A stretch of 64,000 nt of DNA from Marinomonas profundimaris (GTDB lineage Bacteria > Pseudomonadota > Gammaproteobacteria > Pseudomonadales > Marinomonadaceae): NCBI RefSeq assembly GCF_000508165.1, contig NZ_AYOZ01000005.1, forward strand, positions 1 to 64,000, read 5' to 3'. A program made the translations under genes and the position numbers. Under the pieces are notes generated by a model, which saw only the letters and a program-made list of their open reading frames with translations, had not been told where the DNA came from and did not search any database. Below, piece by piece: positions 8,393-16,439 of this stretch; positions within the stretch are counted from its first letter, which is position 1; each line of letters starts with the position of its first letter.

Positions 8393-8761
8393 TTAGTTTT
8401 GTAAGTCGACTGCGTGCTCTTCGGCAGAAGAGACAATGCACTCTCCGGCAAGGTTTGGCGCAACGCCGACAGAGAAGTTGTCTTTTTGCATGCCCGGTAG
8501 CCATTTTTCAGACCAATCGGCGGCGTTTATTTCTAGAGCGGAAAAGCCTTCATAATCTTTTTCGCCCCAGCCAAGTGCTAACGCTTCTGCAGGCCATATT
8601 GGCAATACCTTGTCACTACCAAGATCGATGATTAAGCAGCCTTCTGCGTCAGCCAGCGTCCAGATAGATTGTTCTTTTTTGATCAGTTTAAGAACGTGAT
8701 CATAACGTTCGCTGCTTGGTAAACGGTAGAAAGTATCATCAATAATGGGTGTTGTTGACAT
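8393..8761 (-). CDS. DUF2750-family protein
   Basis: A 122-residue soluble protein. It matches the DUF2750 pattern: an N-terminal FYRLPSSERYDHVLK helix, then WTLADAEGCLIIDLGSDKVLPIWPAEALA and a C-terminal FSVGVAPNLAGECI strand. No membrane or signal region is seen. The function of the family is unknown; proteins of this size are thought to be small cytosolic partners. It is first in a minus-strand run with the DUF2946 and PepSY genes, but no functional link is shown. Confidence 0.8.
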   Translation of the reverse strand: MSTTPIIDDTFYRLPSSERYDHVLKLIKKEQSIWTLADAEGCLIIDLGSDKVLPIWPAEALALGWGEKDYEGFSALEINAADWSEKWLPGMQKDNFSVGVAPNLAGECIVSSAEEHAVDLQN

Positions 8762-8816
8762 GTGTTTGGCTCGGTCGTTTTTTAAAAAAGGAATCTTATC
8801 ATAATCAAATCGCGAG

Positions 8817-8853
8817 GTTAAAAAGAATGAGAGGTTCAGTCATTCTTTTTAAC
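8817..8853. terminator. Bidirectional terminator-like hairpin
   Basis: A perfect 14-bp stem GTTAAAAAGAATGA / TCATTCTTTTTAAC with a 9-nt loop. The A/T-rich arm ends give a U-tract in either direction. It lies 34 bp past the stop of the minus-strand deaminase, so it most likely ends the purine operon. Confidence 0.75.
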
Positions 8854-8886
8854 TAAATCGATATGAGCCATTCGCTTTAAGGTTAC

Positions 8887-9903
8887 TTATTGGAAAAGGG
8901 CGTGCAATCGCTCTAAGTGTTGCTCTTTTGTATGATGGTCCATCCAGCTGCCGGTGATGCCGTTTTTGGCCAGTTGCAGTAGTTCAGTTTTGGAGATACC
9001 CGTGCGATGAACCAATGACGCATAGTTGTCATTCATGTAGCCGCCGAAATACGCTGGATCGTCCGAGTTGACAGTGGCATTCAGGCCAAGTTCAAGCATT
9101 CTTGTGATTGGATGGTCCTTCATGTCATTGACGACGCAAAGTTTTAAATTAGACAGTGGGCAAACGGTCAGAGTCAAACCGCGAGCTTTGATTTCAGCAA
9201 CGAGTTTATCGTCTTCAAGCGCTCTGTTTCCGTGGTCTATTCGGTCAACGCCGATTTGGTCAATGGCTTGCCAAACATAGTCTGGCGGACCTTCTTCTCC
9301 GGCGTGAGCGGTGACTTTCAGGCCGAGGTTCTTGCATGCTTCAAACACGCGCGAAAATTTTTCGGGCGGATGACCAAGTTCTGAACTGTCTAATCCAACA
9401 CCATCGATCCAGCTAAGGAAGGGGGTTGCTTGTTCGAGTGTCTCAAAGGCGCTTTCTTCGCTTAGGTGACGTAAAAAAGACATGATCAACTTAGAGGTCA
9501 TTCCCCATTTTAATTGGGCGTCTTGTAGTGCGTTATAAATACCTTTTATTTGTACATCGAACGGCACATCTCGAGACAAATGTCCTTGAGGGTCAAAAAA
9601 TATCTCAACATGAACGACGTTCTCGCTGTTCACTTTTTCTAAATACGCCATGGTTAGGTCGTAAAAATCGGCTTCATGAAGCAGTACAGACATGCCTTGG
9701 TAATAAAGGTCGAGGAAGTCTTGTAGATTGGTGAATTGATAGGCTGCTTTTAGGGCGTCTACAGTATCGTACTTCAATTTAACTTGGTTGCGCTGTGCTA
9801 TGGCAAACATCTGTTCTGGCTCAAAGGTGCCTTCAATGTGCAGGTGCAGTTCGGTCTTTGGCATTTTCTTTGATAGCTCGACCAGTGTGTCTGTTGTGTC
9901 CAT
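8887..9903 (-). CDS. Adenine deaminase (adenosine deaminase superfamily)
   Basis: A 338-residue cytosolic zinc hydrolase. Metal and catalytic residues are visible: His20 and His22 (ELHLHIEG), His200 and Glu203 (TAHAGEE), His224 (RIDHG) and Asp281-Asp282 (NSDDPAYFGGY). The substrate loop reads VGLDSSELGHPP (169-180), as in the Pseudomonas PA0148/yeast Aah1 adenine deaminases. True adenosine deaminases carry GIDLAGDE there. I therefore expect adenine to hypoxanthine plus ammonia, although automatic annotation often says adenosine deaminase. It is last in a run with a BMP-type ABC transporter, which fits purine salvage. Confidence 0.88.
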   Translation of the reverse strand: MDTTDTLVELSKKMPKTELHLHIEGTFEPEQMFAIAQRNQVKLKYDTVDALKAAYQFTNLQDFLDLYYQGMSVLLHEADFYDLTMAYLEKVNSENVVHVEIFFDPQGHLSRDVPFDVQIKGIYNALQDAQLKWGMTSKLIMSFLRHLSEESAFETLEQATPFLSWIDGVGLDSSELGHPPEKFSRVFEACKNLGLKVTAHAGEEGPPDYVWQAIDQIGVDRIDHGNRALEDDKLVAEIKARGLTLTVCPLSNLKLCVVNDMKDHPITRMLELGLNATVNSDDPAYFGGYMNDNYASLVHRTGISKTELLQLAKNGITGSWMDHHTKEQHLERLHALFQ

Positions 9904-10002
9904 AGGATTACCTTAATGTGGCTGTAATGATGCAGAGTGGATTCTTAAATATAGTGATAAAAACTAAGATGAAAAGAATAGCGTGTGCGTGTTTTTGTCG
10001 TG

Positions 10003-10047
10003 GTTAAAAAAACAGGGGAATATACAGCCAGCGGCGCTGGCTGTATA
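10003..10047 (-). terminator. Hairpin after the BMP binding-protein gene
   Basis: A perfect 12-bp stem TATACAGCCAGC / GCTGGCTGTATA (10021-10047). On the minus strand it is followed eight bases later by a run of seven T. It lies between the BMP gene and the deaminase gene and may attenuate read-through rather than stop it fully. Confidence 0.65.
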
Positions 10048-10053
10048 TAAGGT

Positions 10054-11121
10054 TTAGTGAGGAATCTTGTCAGTAATGCCTTCAACATACCAATTTACTT
10101 GAGCAAGCTCGACGTCTGTTAACGAATGGTTAGCAGGAACGGCGATGTTGCCTTTGTTGTCTTTGATTGGGCCAGTGAATGGTTTGAACTCACCCGATTT
10201 GATCATGGCGTAAGTTGAGTCAATTTTAGCGCGAACATCTTTTGGAAGATTCGGGTTAATAGACGCCAGTGTTAGCATATCGTCTTGAATGCCACCCCAG
10301 AAATCTTTCGATTGCCATGTGCCATCCATAACCGCTTGAACTTCTTTTATGTAGTAAGGCGCCCAGTTGTCGCGTACAGAAAATATGTGAGCGTTTGGTG
10401 CGAATTTACTTTGGTCAGACGCTTGGCCGATTGCACGTAGGCCGCGCTTTTCAGCTGCAATAAGGGGGGCAGGGCTGTCTGTGTGCTGAAGCATCACGTC
10501 AACGCCTTGGTCCATTAGTGCGTTTGCAGCGTCGGTTTCTTTACCTGGATCATACCAAGTGTTCGCCCAAACGATTTTGATTTTCACATCAGGATTAACA
10601 CTTTTAGCGCCCATGTAAACGGCGTTAATATCACGAATAACTTCTGGGATTGGGAATGAACCAATGTAACCAATGGTGTTGGTTTTTGTCATCATGCCTG
10701 CTGTTACGCCAGAAATATAACGACTTTCATAAGTACGAAGTACATAGGTGCCAAGGTTTTTAGACAGCTTGTAGCCTGTTGCATGTTCAAACGTCACTTT
10801 AGGGAAGCGCTTTGCAACTTTAACCGTTGGATTCATAAAGCCAAAAGACGTGGTGAAGATTAGGTCATTTCCAGCTTTCGCTAATTGAGTGATAACGCGC
10901 TCTGCGTCAGCTCCTTCTGGGACGTTTTCAACAAACGTGGTTTTTACTTTGTCGCCAAAGTATTCTTCTAAGCCTTTACGGCCCATATCATGTTCGTAGC
11001 TCCAGCCTAAATCACCCACTGGTCCTACATAAACAAAACCCACTTTTAGCGGCTCTTCTGCTTGAGCAATGCTTGCTCCAGCCAATAGCCCTAGGCTCAC
11101 CAGTAAACTTTTAAGTTTCAT
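10054..11121 (-). CDS. BMP-family ABC transporter substrate-binding protein
   Basis: A 355-residue periplasmic binding protein with a clean signal peptide (MKLKSLLVSLGLLAGASIAQA, cleavage before EEPLKVGF). There is no lipobox Cys, as usual in Gram-negatives. The sequence has the basic membrane protein (Med/BmpA) features KVGFVYVGPVGDLGWSYEHDMGRKG and GYIGSFPIPEVIRDINAVYMGAKSVNP. This family binds nucleosides or related purines (Bacillus NupN, Treponema TmpC/PnrA). It stands after two permeases and the ATPase of the same importer. Free purine base as ligand is possible given the downstream adenine deaminase. Confidence 0.93.
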   Translation of the reverse strand: MKLKSLLVSLGLLAGASIAQAEEPLKVGFVYVGPVGDLGWSYEHDMGRKGLEEYFGDKVKTTFVENVPEGADAERVITQLAKAGNDLIFTTSFGFMNPTVKVAKRFPKVTFEHATGYKLSKNLGTYVLRTYESRYISGVTAGMMTKTNTIGYIGSFPIPEVIRDINAVYMGAKSVNPDVKIKIVWANTWYDPGKETDAANALMDQGVDVMLQHTDSPAPLIAAEKRGLRAIGQASDQSKFAPNAHIFSVRDNWAPYYIKEVQAVMDGTWQSKDFWGGIQDDMLTLASINPNLPKDVRAKIDSTYAMIKSGEFKPFTGPIKDNKGNIAVPANHSLTDVELAQVNWYVEGITDKIPH

Positions 11122-11195
11122 TTCTTTGCTCCTTTTGTGCCCGAAGGCGTTTTTTATTTAATTTCAAAACAATCGTCTGTAACAAATCCTATTTC

Positions 11196-12128
11196 TTAGG
11201 CCATGTTTCTTGGATCAAAAGGTTTCCCCAAAGAGCGAGGCGCGAGTAGTTTTTCTTTGAATCTATCCGCGCTGATGATCACCATGACAATCACGGTTGC
11301 CACATAAGGCAACATGGCAAGTAAGTTTGGTGAGATTGACCAGCCTAATCCTTGAAGCACTAAATGCATAATACTGGCCAATCCAAATAGATAAGCGCCA
11401 AGCATAATGCGTCCCACGCGCCATGAAGCAAACACAACCAAAGCGAGCGCGATCCAACCACGACCCGCTGTCATGTTTTCTACCCACATTGGCGTATAAA
11501 CCAATGACATGTACGCGCCTGAAACCCCCGCCATAATGCCGCCAAACATAACGGCTAAATAGCGAACTCTGAGCACCTTGATGCCAATTGCGTTAGCGGC
11601 GTGAGGGTTTTCGCCAACGGCTTTGAGAATGAGGCCGATGCGGGTTTTATTCACGATATAAATAAGCGCGAACGTCATGACAAAAGAAAAATACACCAAA
11701 ATGTCATGATTAAATAAAATGCGACCCAAAAATGGGATGTCGGATAGGAACGGTATCGCAATTGGTTGAAAGCCTTGTATGGTTTGTCCAACGACACCAG
11801 AACCAATGAAGGCGCTTAACCCTGTGCCAAAAATGGTGAGTGCAAGTCCTGTGGCGACTTGGTTTGCACCAAGATGCAATACGAGCACAGCGAAAATCAT
11901 ACTCATGAGGGCGCCCATTAGCATGGCAGCAAGCACACCCAAGCCAGCGCTTCCTGTGCCGTAAGCGGCTAAAAAACCCACCACGGCGCCCATTAGCATC
12001 ATGCCTTCTTGGCCAAGGTTTAATGTGCCCGATTTTTCACAAATGACTTCGCCTAGTGCGATAAAAAGTAGTGGTGTGCCGGTTTTGATAGCGGCAAACA
12101 AAATTTGTACGATGAGATCTGAGTCCAA
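11196..12128 (-). CDS. ABC transporter permease, nucleoside/purine importer (NupQ/YufQ-like)
   Basis: A 310-residue inner-membrane permease of the branched-chain amino acid/ribose (BPD_transp_2) type with about eight to ten helices. It carries the family stretches GEVICEKSGTLNLGQEGMMLMGA near residue 26 and KAVGENPHAANAIGIKV near 170, the latter being the coupling loop that contacts the ATPase. It begins 9 bp after the first permease and would form a heterodimer with it. The 74-bp gap to the binding-protein gene holds only its ribosome site. Confidence 0.93.
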   Translation of the reverse strand: MDSDLIVQILFAAIKTGTPLLFIALGEVICEKSGTLNLGQEGMMLMGAVVGFLAAYGTGSAGLGVLAAMLMGALMSMIFAVLVLHLGANQVATGLALTIFGTGLSAFIGSGVVGQTIQGFQPIAIPFLSDIPFLGRILFNHDILVYFSFVMTFALIYIVNKTRIGLILKAVGENPHAANAIGIKVLRVRYLAVMFGGIMAGVSGAYMSLVYTPMWVENMTAGRGWIALALVVFASWRVGRIMLGAYLFGLASIMHLVLQGLGWSISPNLLAMLPYVATVIVMVIISADRFKEKLLAPRSLGKPFDPRNMA

Positions 12129-12137
12129 AATGTGCTC

Positions 12138-13205
12138 CTAGTTTGTCGCTTGGTTGGTAAAGGCGAGACGATTATTGATGAAAAAGTCGCAAGCCAAGAG
12201 AAAGAACAATAAAACGCCTTGGAACATACTGACGACAGCAACGGGAATGCCCATTTCAATTTGAGCCAGATCGCCACCCATGTAAAGAACCGCCATAAAG
12301 ACCGCGGCGAGAATAGCGCCAAGTGGGTGTAGTCGACCCAAATACGCAACGATGATGGCAGAGTAGCCATACCCAGGAGACACGTTTGGAACCAGTTGCC
12401 CTATTGGGCCTGTTGTTTCACTTACGCCAGCGAGCCCCGCCAATGCGCCGGCAAAAAGCATAACCAACCAGCTGAGTTTTTTACCGCTAAAGCCTGCGTA
12501 CCGTGCAGCAGGTTCGTCTGCACCAAAAACACGTATTTGAAAGCCAAGGTGTGTTTTGCTCAAGATAAACCAGCCAATCACACCTGATATGAGTGCGAAA
12601 ACAATACCAAGGTGGATTCGGCTGCTTTCGAATAAAACAGGTAAAAGTGTGTTATCTGAAAATAAAGCCGACTCGGGAAAGCCAAAACCCTCTGGGTCTC
12701 TCAATGGACCATGCACAGCCCAGATAAGAAGGTATAAGGCAATATAGTTGAACATGATGGTGGTTAAAATGAGGTTTGAGTTGTACTTCAATTTTAAGAA
12801 AGTCGGCATCGCTGCCCAGAGCATGCCAGAAATTATACCGGCTAACAGTGTCATAGGGAGGGCAAAAGACGACTCGGAGTCGATAAAGTAAAGCGCAACC
12901 GCTGAACCTCCGAGTGCGCCAGCTAGTAGCTGGCCTTCTGCTCCAATATTCCACATGTTGGCTCGGTAGCACAGCGATAAGCCAACGGCGCACAGTAGAA
13001 GGGGGCCCATTTTTACAAACATTTCACCAATATTATAACTGTCGGCTAAAGGTGCAATTAGCAGAACATGCAGAGCTTGAGTTGGGGACTTTCCAATGGC
13101 AGAAAATAAAATACAGCCGAAGATTAGGGTTAATGTGATAGCAAGCAGCGGAGAAGCCACTTTCATTAATGAGCTGGGCTCGGTTCGAGCTTGAATGCGG
13201 ATCAT
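12138..13205 (-). CDS. ABC transporter permease, nucleoside/purine importer (NupP/YufP-like)
   Basis: A 355-residue membrane permease. The N-terminal helix (about 17-37) is followed by a periplasmic loop and some eight helices. LCYRANMWNIGAEGQLLAGALGGSAVAL (split loop near residue 80) and IRVFGADEPAARYAGFSGKKLSW (coupling loop near 225) are the family marks. Its start overlaps the ATPase stop by 4 bp, which indicates translational coupling. It pairs with the second permease and the ATPase upstream. Confidence 0.93.
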   Translation of the reverse strand: MIRIQARTEPSSLMKVASPLLAITLTLIFGCILFSAIGKSPTQALHVLLIAPLADSYNIGEMFVKMGPLLLCAVGLSLCYRANMWNIGAEGQLLAGALGGSAVALYFIDSESSFALPMTLLAGIISGMLWAAMPTFLKLKYNSNLILTTIMFNYIALYLLIWAVHGPLRDPEGFGFPESALFSDNTLLPVLFESSRIHLGIVFALISGVIGWFILSKTHLGFQIRVFGADEPAARYAGFSGKKLSWLVMLFAGALAGLAGVSETTGPIGQLVPNVSPGYGYSAIIVAYLGRLHPLGAILAAVFMAVLYMGGDLAQIEMGIPVAVVSMFQGVLLFFLLACDFFINNRLAFTNQATN

Positions 13206-14773
13206 GAATTGGCCTTTTGTGCTGGTGTAGTATTGCTAATCGATACCGACTTGTTGTCGATAAAGGTGCCTGCCATCCACTGGCCTATTTGGTCTATATT
13301 GGTGCTTTCTGTTTTTACCACAGGAGATAAATGGCCATCGCAAATAGCGGACATACGGTCCGCTAATAGAAACAGTTCGTCTATGTCTTCAGATATGAGC
13401 AAAATGGCAGCGCCTTGATCACGAAGTTCGAGTAGCGCTTGATGGATGGCAAGGGCCGCGCCAACATCGACACCCCATGTCGGGTGCGCGCATATGAGCA
13501 CTTTAGGATTTTGACCTATTTCACGTCCCATGATGAATTTTTGTAAATTACCGCCGCTTAGGCTTTTAGCTTCTGAAAATTCGCCGTGACATTTCACCTT
13601 GTATTTGGCGATCATTGTGGTTGTGTAGTCTTTTATGCTTTGCCAATCCACAAGTCCATTGCGGATAAAACCTTCGCTGTGAGTCAGTAATGTGTTTTCG
13701 GATAAACTCATTTCTGGGACGGCACCTCGGCCTAATCGCTCCTCTGGAACGTAAGCCATGCCGAGCTTTCGGCGTTCGCCTGCATGTAAATGTCCGATGT
13801 CTTGCTTGGAAAGAGAAAGGGTGCTCTTTATGTTTCGTTCGTCTTCACCACTGATTATGGCCATCAGTTCGTCTTGACCATTACCAGCTACGCCGGCGAT
13901 GCCTAATATTTCACCAGACTTCAAGTCGAAGGTAATGTCTTTTAGCGCTGTTCCAAAAGGTTGTTTGGGTTCTAAAGATAAACTTGAGACGCAGAGGACA
14001 GATTCTGTTCCCTCTTTTTTAGCGTATCCGGCATCTTGTTCAGCAAGATCGCCCACCATCATTTTTGCAATGGAAGCGGGTGTTTCTTCATTTGGAACGC
14101 AGGTATCGACGACCTTTCCGCCTCTAAGTATGGTGGCTTTGTCGCAAATTTCAGTGACTTCGTGAAGCTTGTGACTGATAAATAAAATACTGCAACCTTC
14201 ATTTGACAAGGTTCGTAGTACGACAAAAAGACCCGCCACTTCTTGAGGGGTTAGTACCGACGTTGGTTCGTCTAAGATGAGAAGTTTTACTGATTGTACA
14301 AGGCAGCGCATGATCTCAACTCGCTGTCTTTCTCCAATAGAGAGGGAATGTACGTAGCGGCTTGGGTTAACATTGAGTCCATATTCTTCAGAAAGTTGAG
14401 TGATTCTGCTGGCTAAATCTCCAATATTAACTAGCTGGGTTTTGCTTAAGCAAAGTTCAATGTTTTGACAAACGGTTAAGGTTTCAAACAATGAAAAGTG
14501 CTGAAATACCATTCCAATGCCTAAGTCTCTGGCGATGGAAGGAGATTTGATGCTGACTTCTCTGCCATCCCAAATAATGTCGCCTTTGTCTGGGGAAACG
14601 ACGCCATAAATGCTTTTTACTAGGGTGCTTTTCCCTGCTCCGTTTTCCCCTAATAGCGCGTGAATTTCCCCCGGCATCAGTGTGATACTGATGTTGTCAT
14701 TGGCAAGGCAGCCTGGGTATTGTTTGGTAATGTTTACAAGCTCAAGGCGTGATACCGAGTTGTGTGTATTCAA
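13202..14773 (-). CDS. ABC transporter ATP-binding protein, two-module (NupO/YufO-like)
   Basis: A 523-residue ATPase with two fused ABC modules. The first has Walker A GENGAGKST (42-50), signature LSIGERQ (144-150) and Walker B LILDEP (165-170). The second has a degenerate Walker A GVAGNGQDEL (294-303), an LSGGNLQK signature and CAHPTWGVD in place of the usual Walker B/DEP-TRGVD. This asymmetric form is standard for ribose and nucleoside importers. It is the first gene of the operon, divergent from the GGDEF gene. The start ATG at 14773 is weakly supported by AAGGTG. Confidence 0.93.
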   Translation of the reverse strand: MNTHNSVSRLELVNITKQYPGCLANDNISITLMPGEIHALLGENGAGKSTLVKSIYGVVSPDKGDIIWDGREVSIKSPSIARDLGIGMVFQHFSLFETLTVCQNIELCLSKTQLVNIGDLASRITQLSEEYGLNVNPSRYVHSLSIGERQRVEIMRCLVQSVKLLILDEPTSVLTPQEVAGLFVVLRTLSNEGCSILFISHKLHEVTEICDKATILRGGKVVDTCVPNEETPASIAKMMVGDLAEQDAGYAKKEGTESVLCVSSLSLEPKQPFGTALKDITFDLKSGEILGIAGVAGNGQDELMAIISGEDERNIKSTLSLSKQDIGHLHAGERRKLGMAYVPEERLGRGAVPEMSLSENTLLTHSEGFIRNGLVDWQSIKDYTTTMIAKYKVKCHGEFSEAKSLSGGNLQKFIMGREIGQNPKVLICAHPTWGVDVGAALAIHQALLELRDQGAAILLISEDIDELFLLADRMSAICDGHLSPVVKTESTNIDQIGQWMAGTFIDNKSVSISNTTPAQKANS

Positions 14774-15213
14774 TGTGCCAGCACCTTATTTTTTATATTA
14801 GTGGGGTTTTTATAGTGAGTACTTAGGTCTTTTTTTCTTCTCAAAATAGACCGCTTTCATTGTTTTTGCACCATTTTGGGTTTCATCGGTCTTGTTTGGT
14901 GCGTCAAATTAGTTGCCTTTCACTTTATTTGACCGATTAGTTAATATTTTAAAATGGTTGCTATTAATATTATGTTTTTAATCAAATTTCATGCCAGAAG
15001 CGTTATTTATTAACGGATTAGAATACGTAAAATCAACGTGCTTGTCTTTAGGGAATATTTTTTCTCATGAAATAATTCGGAAGGCTCAACCTTGGCGATA
15101 AAGCCGCTTTCATTGTGTGAATTAATAGAAAAAAAGGATCGTTTTCTGTAGAATGCGCACGTATTTTTTCATTTTGTTGAAGTTTAGGTCATGGCGAACA
15201 TGGTGATTCAAGC
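14774..15213. promoter_or_regulatory. 440-bp divergent intergenic region (purine operon / GGDEF gene)
   Basis: No gene or RNA was recognised. It is AT-rich and should hold the promoters of both flanking units. A TAGAAT at 15149-15154 could be the -10 of the plus-strand GGDEF gene, with no good -35. No purine riboswitch (the two kissing loops and core) and no PurR palindrome were seen. An eight-codon frame ATG 15191 to TGA 15217 overlaps the presumed TTG start. Confidence 0.35.
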
Positions 15214-16332
15214 TTGATTCTACTTAGGAAGGCTGTGTTTTTTTCAATCAAAAAAATAATAGGAAAGCTTCTTAACCTCGGGTTTACCGATGCGTTCGGG
15301 AACGACTTGAACCAGAAACATGTAGTGAACTTCTCCTACCTGATGTTTTGTGTCAGCTGTCTTGTGATGATCGTCGTATTTTTATTTCGTCAAATGCCCT
15401 CTATTGCCTTCTTTTCTTTTGTTGGTTTGATTATTGGTTTGGTGGGTTTGCGTTACAACTACATGGGATATTTTTCTCGTGCGCAGTTGTTGATGCCCAT
15501 TGTGAAAATCTGTCAAATCACCATTCTTAGTTTGTTCTATTTTGGTTCCGCTAGTGGTTTTCATTGGTTTTTTGTCAATGTGATTGCTTATGCTTTTATC
15601 GTGTTTAGGGTGGATCAGCGGTTCACCAAATATTGGGTCGTAACGGGTTCCGTTCTGTTGTTTTTGGTTTGCGAATTTCTGAACCCTAAAGGCGTTTACC
15701 TGACCGCGTTCGAGCAGGCTGTTGTATTAACCATTGTCTTTCTTTCTGTGTGTTTTAATTTTGCCGTTGTGATTAATTTGGTCATGAGTCGATTAAAGGC
15801 GGTAAACAGCCATTTACGTACTTTGGCGGAACGAGATGAGTTAACGGGGCTGTCTAACCGTCGTAAAGTGCTGGCAGACGCAGTGAATATATTTGCAGAC
15901 TCGGTTATTAATCGTGAACTGTGTGTTTTTTCCATCGTCGATTTGGATCACTTTAAGAAAATTAATGACACGTTTGGCCATGAGGCTGGAGATTTGGTGT
16001 TAGCGCAAGTGGCAACCATGATGGGGTCTGTGATTCGTAGTCAGGACGAGATTGGCCGTTATGGCGGTGAAGAGTTTATAGTGATTATGCGCAATACAAA
16101 TCTAAAAAATGCAGAAGTGGTGATGGAGCGTTTACGGGATGCTGTTGAAAATATGCTCATAGAAACAGAGCAGGGTATCGTGATTCCCGTTACCATCAGT
16201 GCTGGATTGGCGTCGATTGGGCCAAACATTTCTCGTTATGAAGAAATACTGGCTATGGCGGATAAGGCGTTGTATACCGCCAAGCGAAATGGTCGAAATC
16301 GTATTTCTGTACACTCTAGCTTTCAAAATTAG
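15214..16332 (+). CDS. Membrane diguanylate cyclase (GGDEF), with I-site
   Basis: A 372-residue protein with about six N-terminal helices (residues 38-190) and a C-terminal GGDEF domain (about 200-365). The active site reads RYGGEEF (GGEEF 284-288), and RSQD (275-278), five residues before it, is a proper RxxD inhibitory site. It should make cyclic di-GMP from two GTP and be product-inhibited. The membrane part may sense an unknown signal. The start is uncertain: TTG 15214 is the longest option, and GTG 15235 has an AGGAAGG very close upstream. No EAL domain is present. Confidence 0.88.
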   Translation: MILLRKAVFFSIKKIIGKLLNLGFTDAFGNDLNQKHVVNFSYLMFCVSCLVMIVVFLFRQMPSIAFFSFVGLIIGLVGLRYNYMGYFSRAQLLMPIVKICQITILSLFYFGSASGFHWFFVNVIAYAFIVFRVDQRFTKYWVVTGSVLLFLVCEFLNPKGVYLTAFEQAVVLTIVFLSVCFNFAVVINLVMSRLKAVNSHLRTLAERDELTGLSNRRKVLADAVNIFADSVINRELCVFSIVDLDHFKKINDTFGHEAGDLVLAQVATMMGSVIRSQDEIGRYGGEEFIVIMRNTNLKNAEVVMERLRDAVENMLIETEQGIVIPVTISAGLASIGPNISRYEEILAMADKALYTAKRNGRNRISVHSSFQN

Positions 16333-16364
16333 AAAATATTTACTTCTCTGTATTGACATATGAG

Positions 16365-16387
16365 TTGTCCACTTTCTCTGTGGATAA
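16365..16387. other. Inverted pair of DnaA-box-like sequences
   Basis: TGTGGATAA (16379-16387) is an exact reverse match to the DnaA box TTATCCACA. TTGTCCACT (16365-16373) is a two-mismatch copy facing it. Together they make a dyad in the gap between the GGDEF and pseudouridine synthase genes. DnaA binding is possible but not shown by sequence alone. Confidence 0.4.
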
Positions 16388-16439
16388 ACTTGTTGGCTAA
16401 TCTGTTTTTCCTTTATTTATTCGTGATGAGGCAAGTTTT

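Noticed and set aside
14866-14882. NtrC-like half-site TGCACCATTTTGGG upstream of the purine operon
   Set aside because: Only one half matches well and no sigma-54 promoter is visible; chance is likely in AT-rich DNA.
14774-15213. Purine riboswitch or PurR operator ahead of the purine transporter
   Set aside because: Neither the riboswitch core nor the ACGCAAACGTTTGCGT-type palindrome was found.
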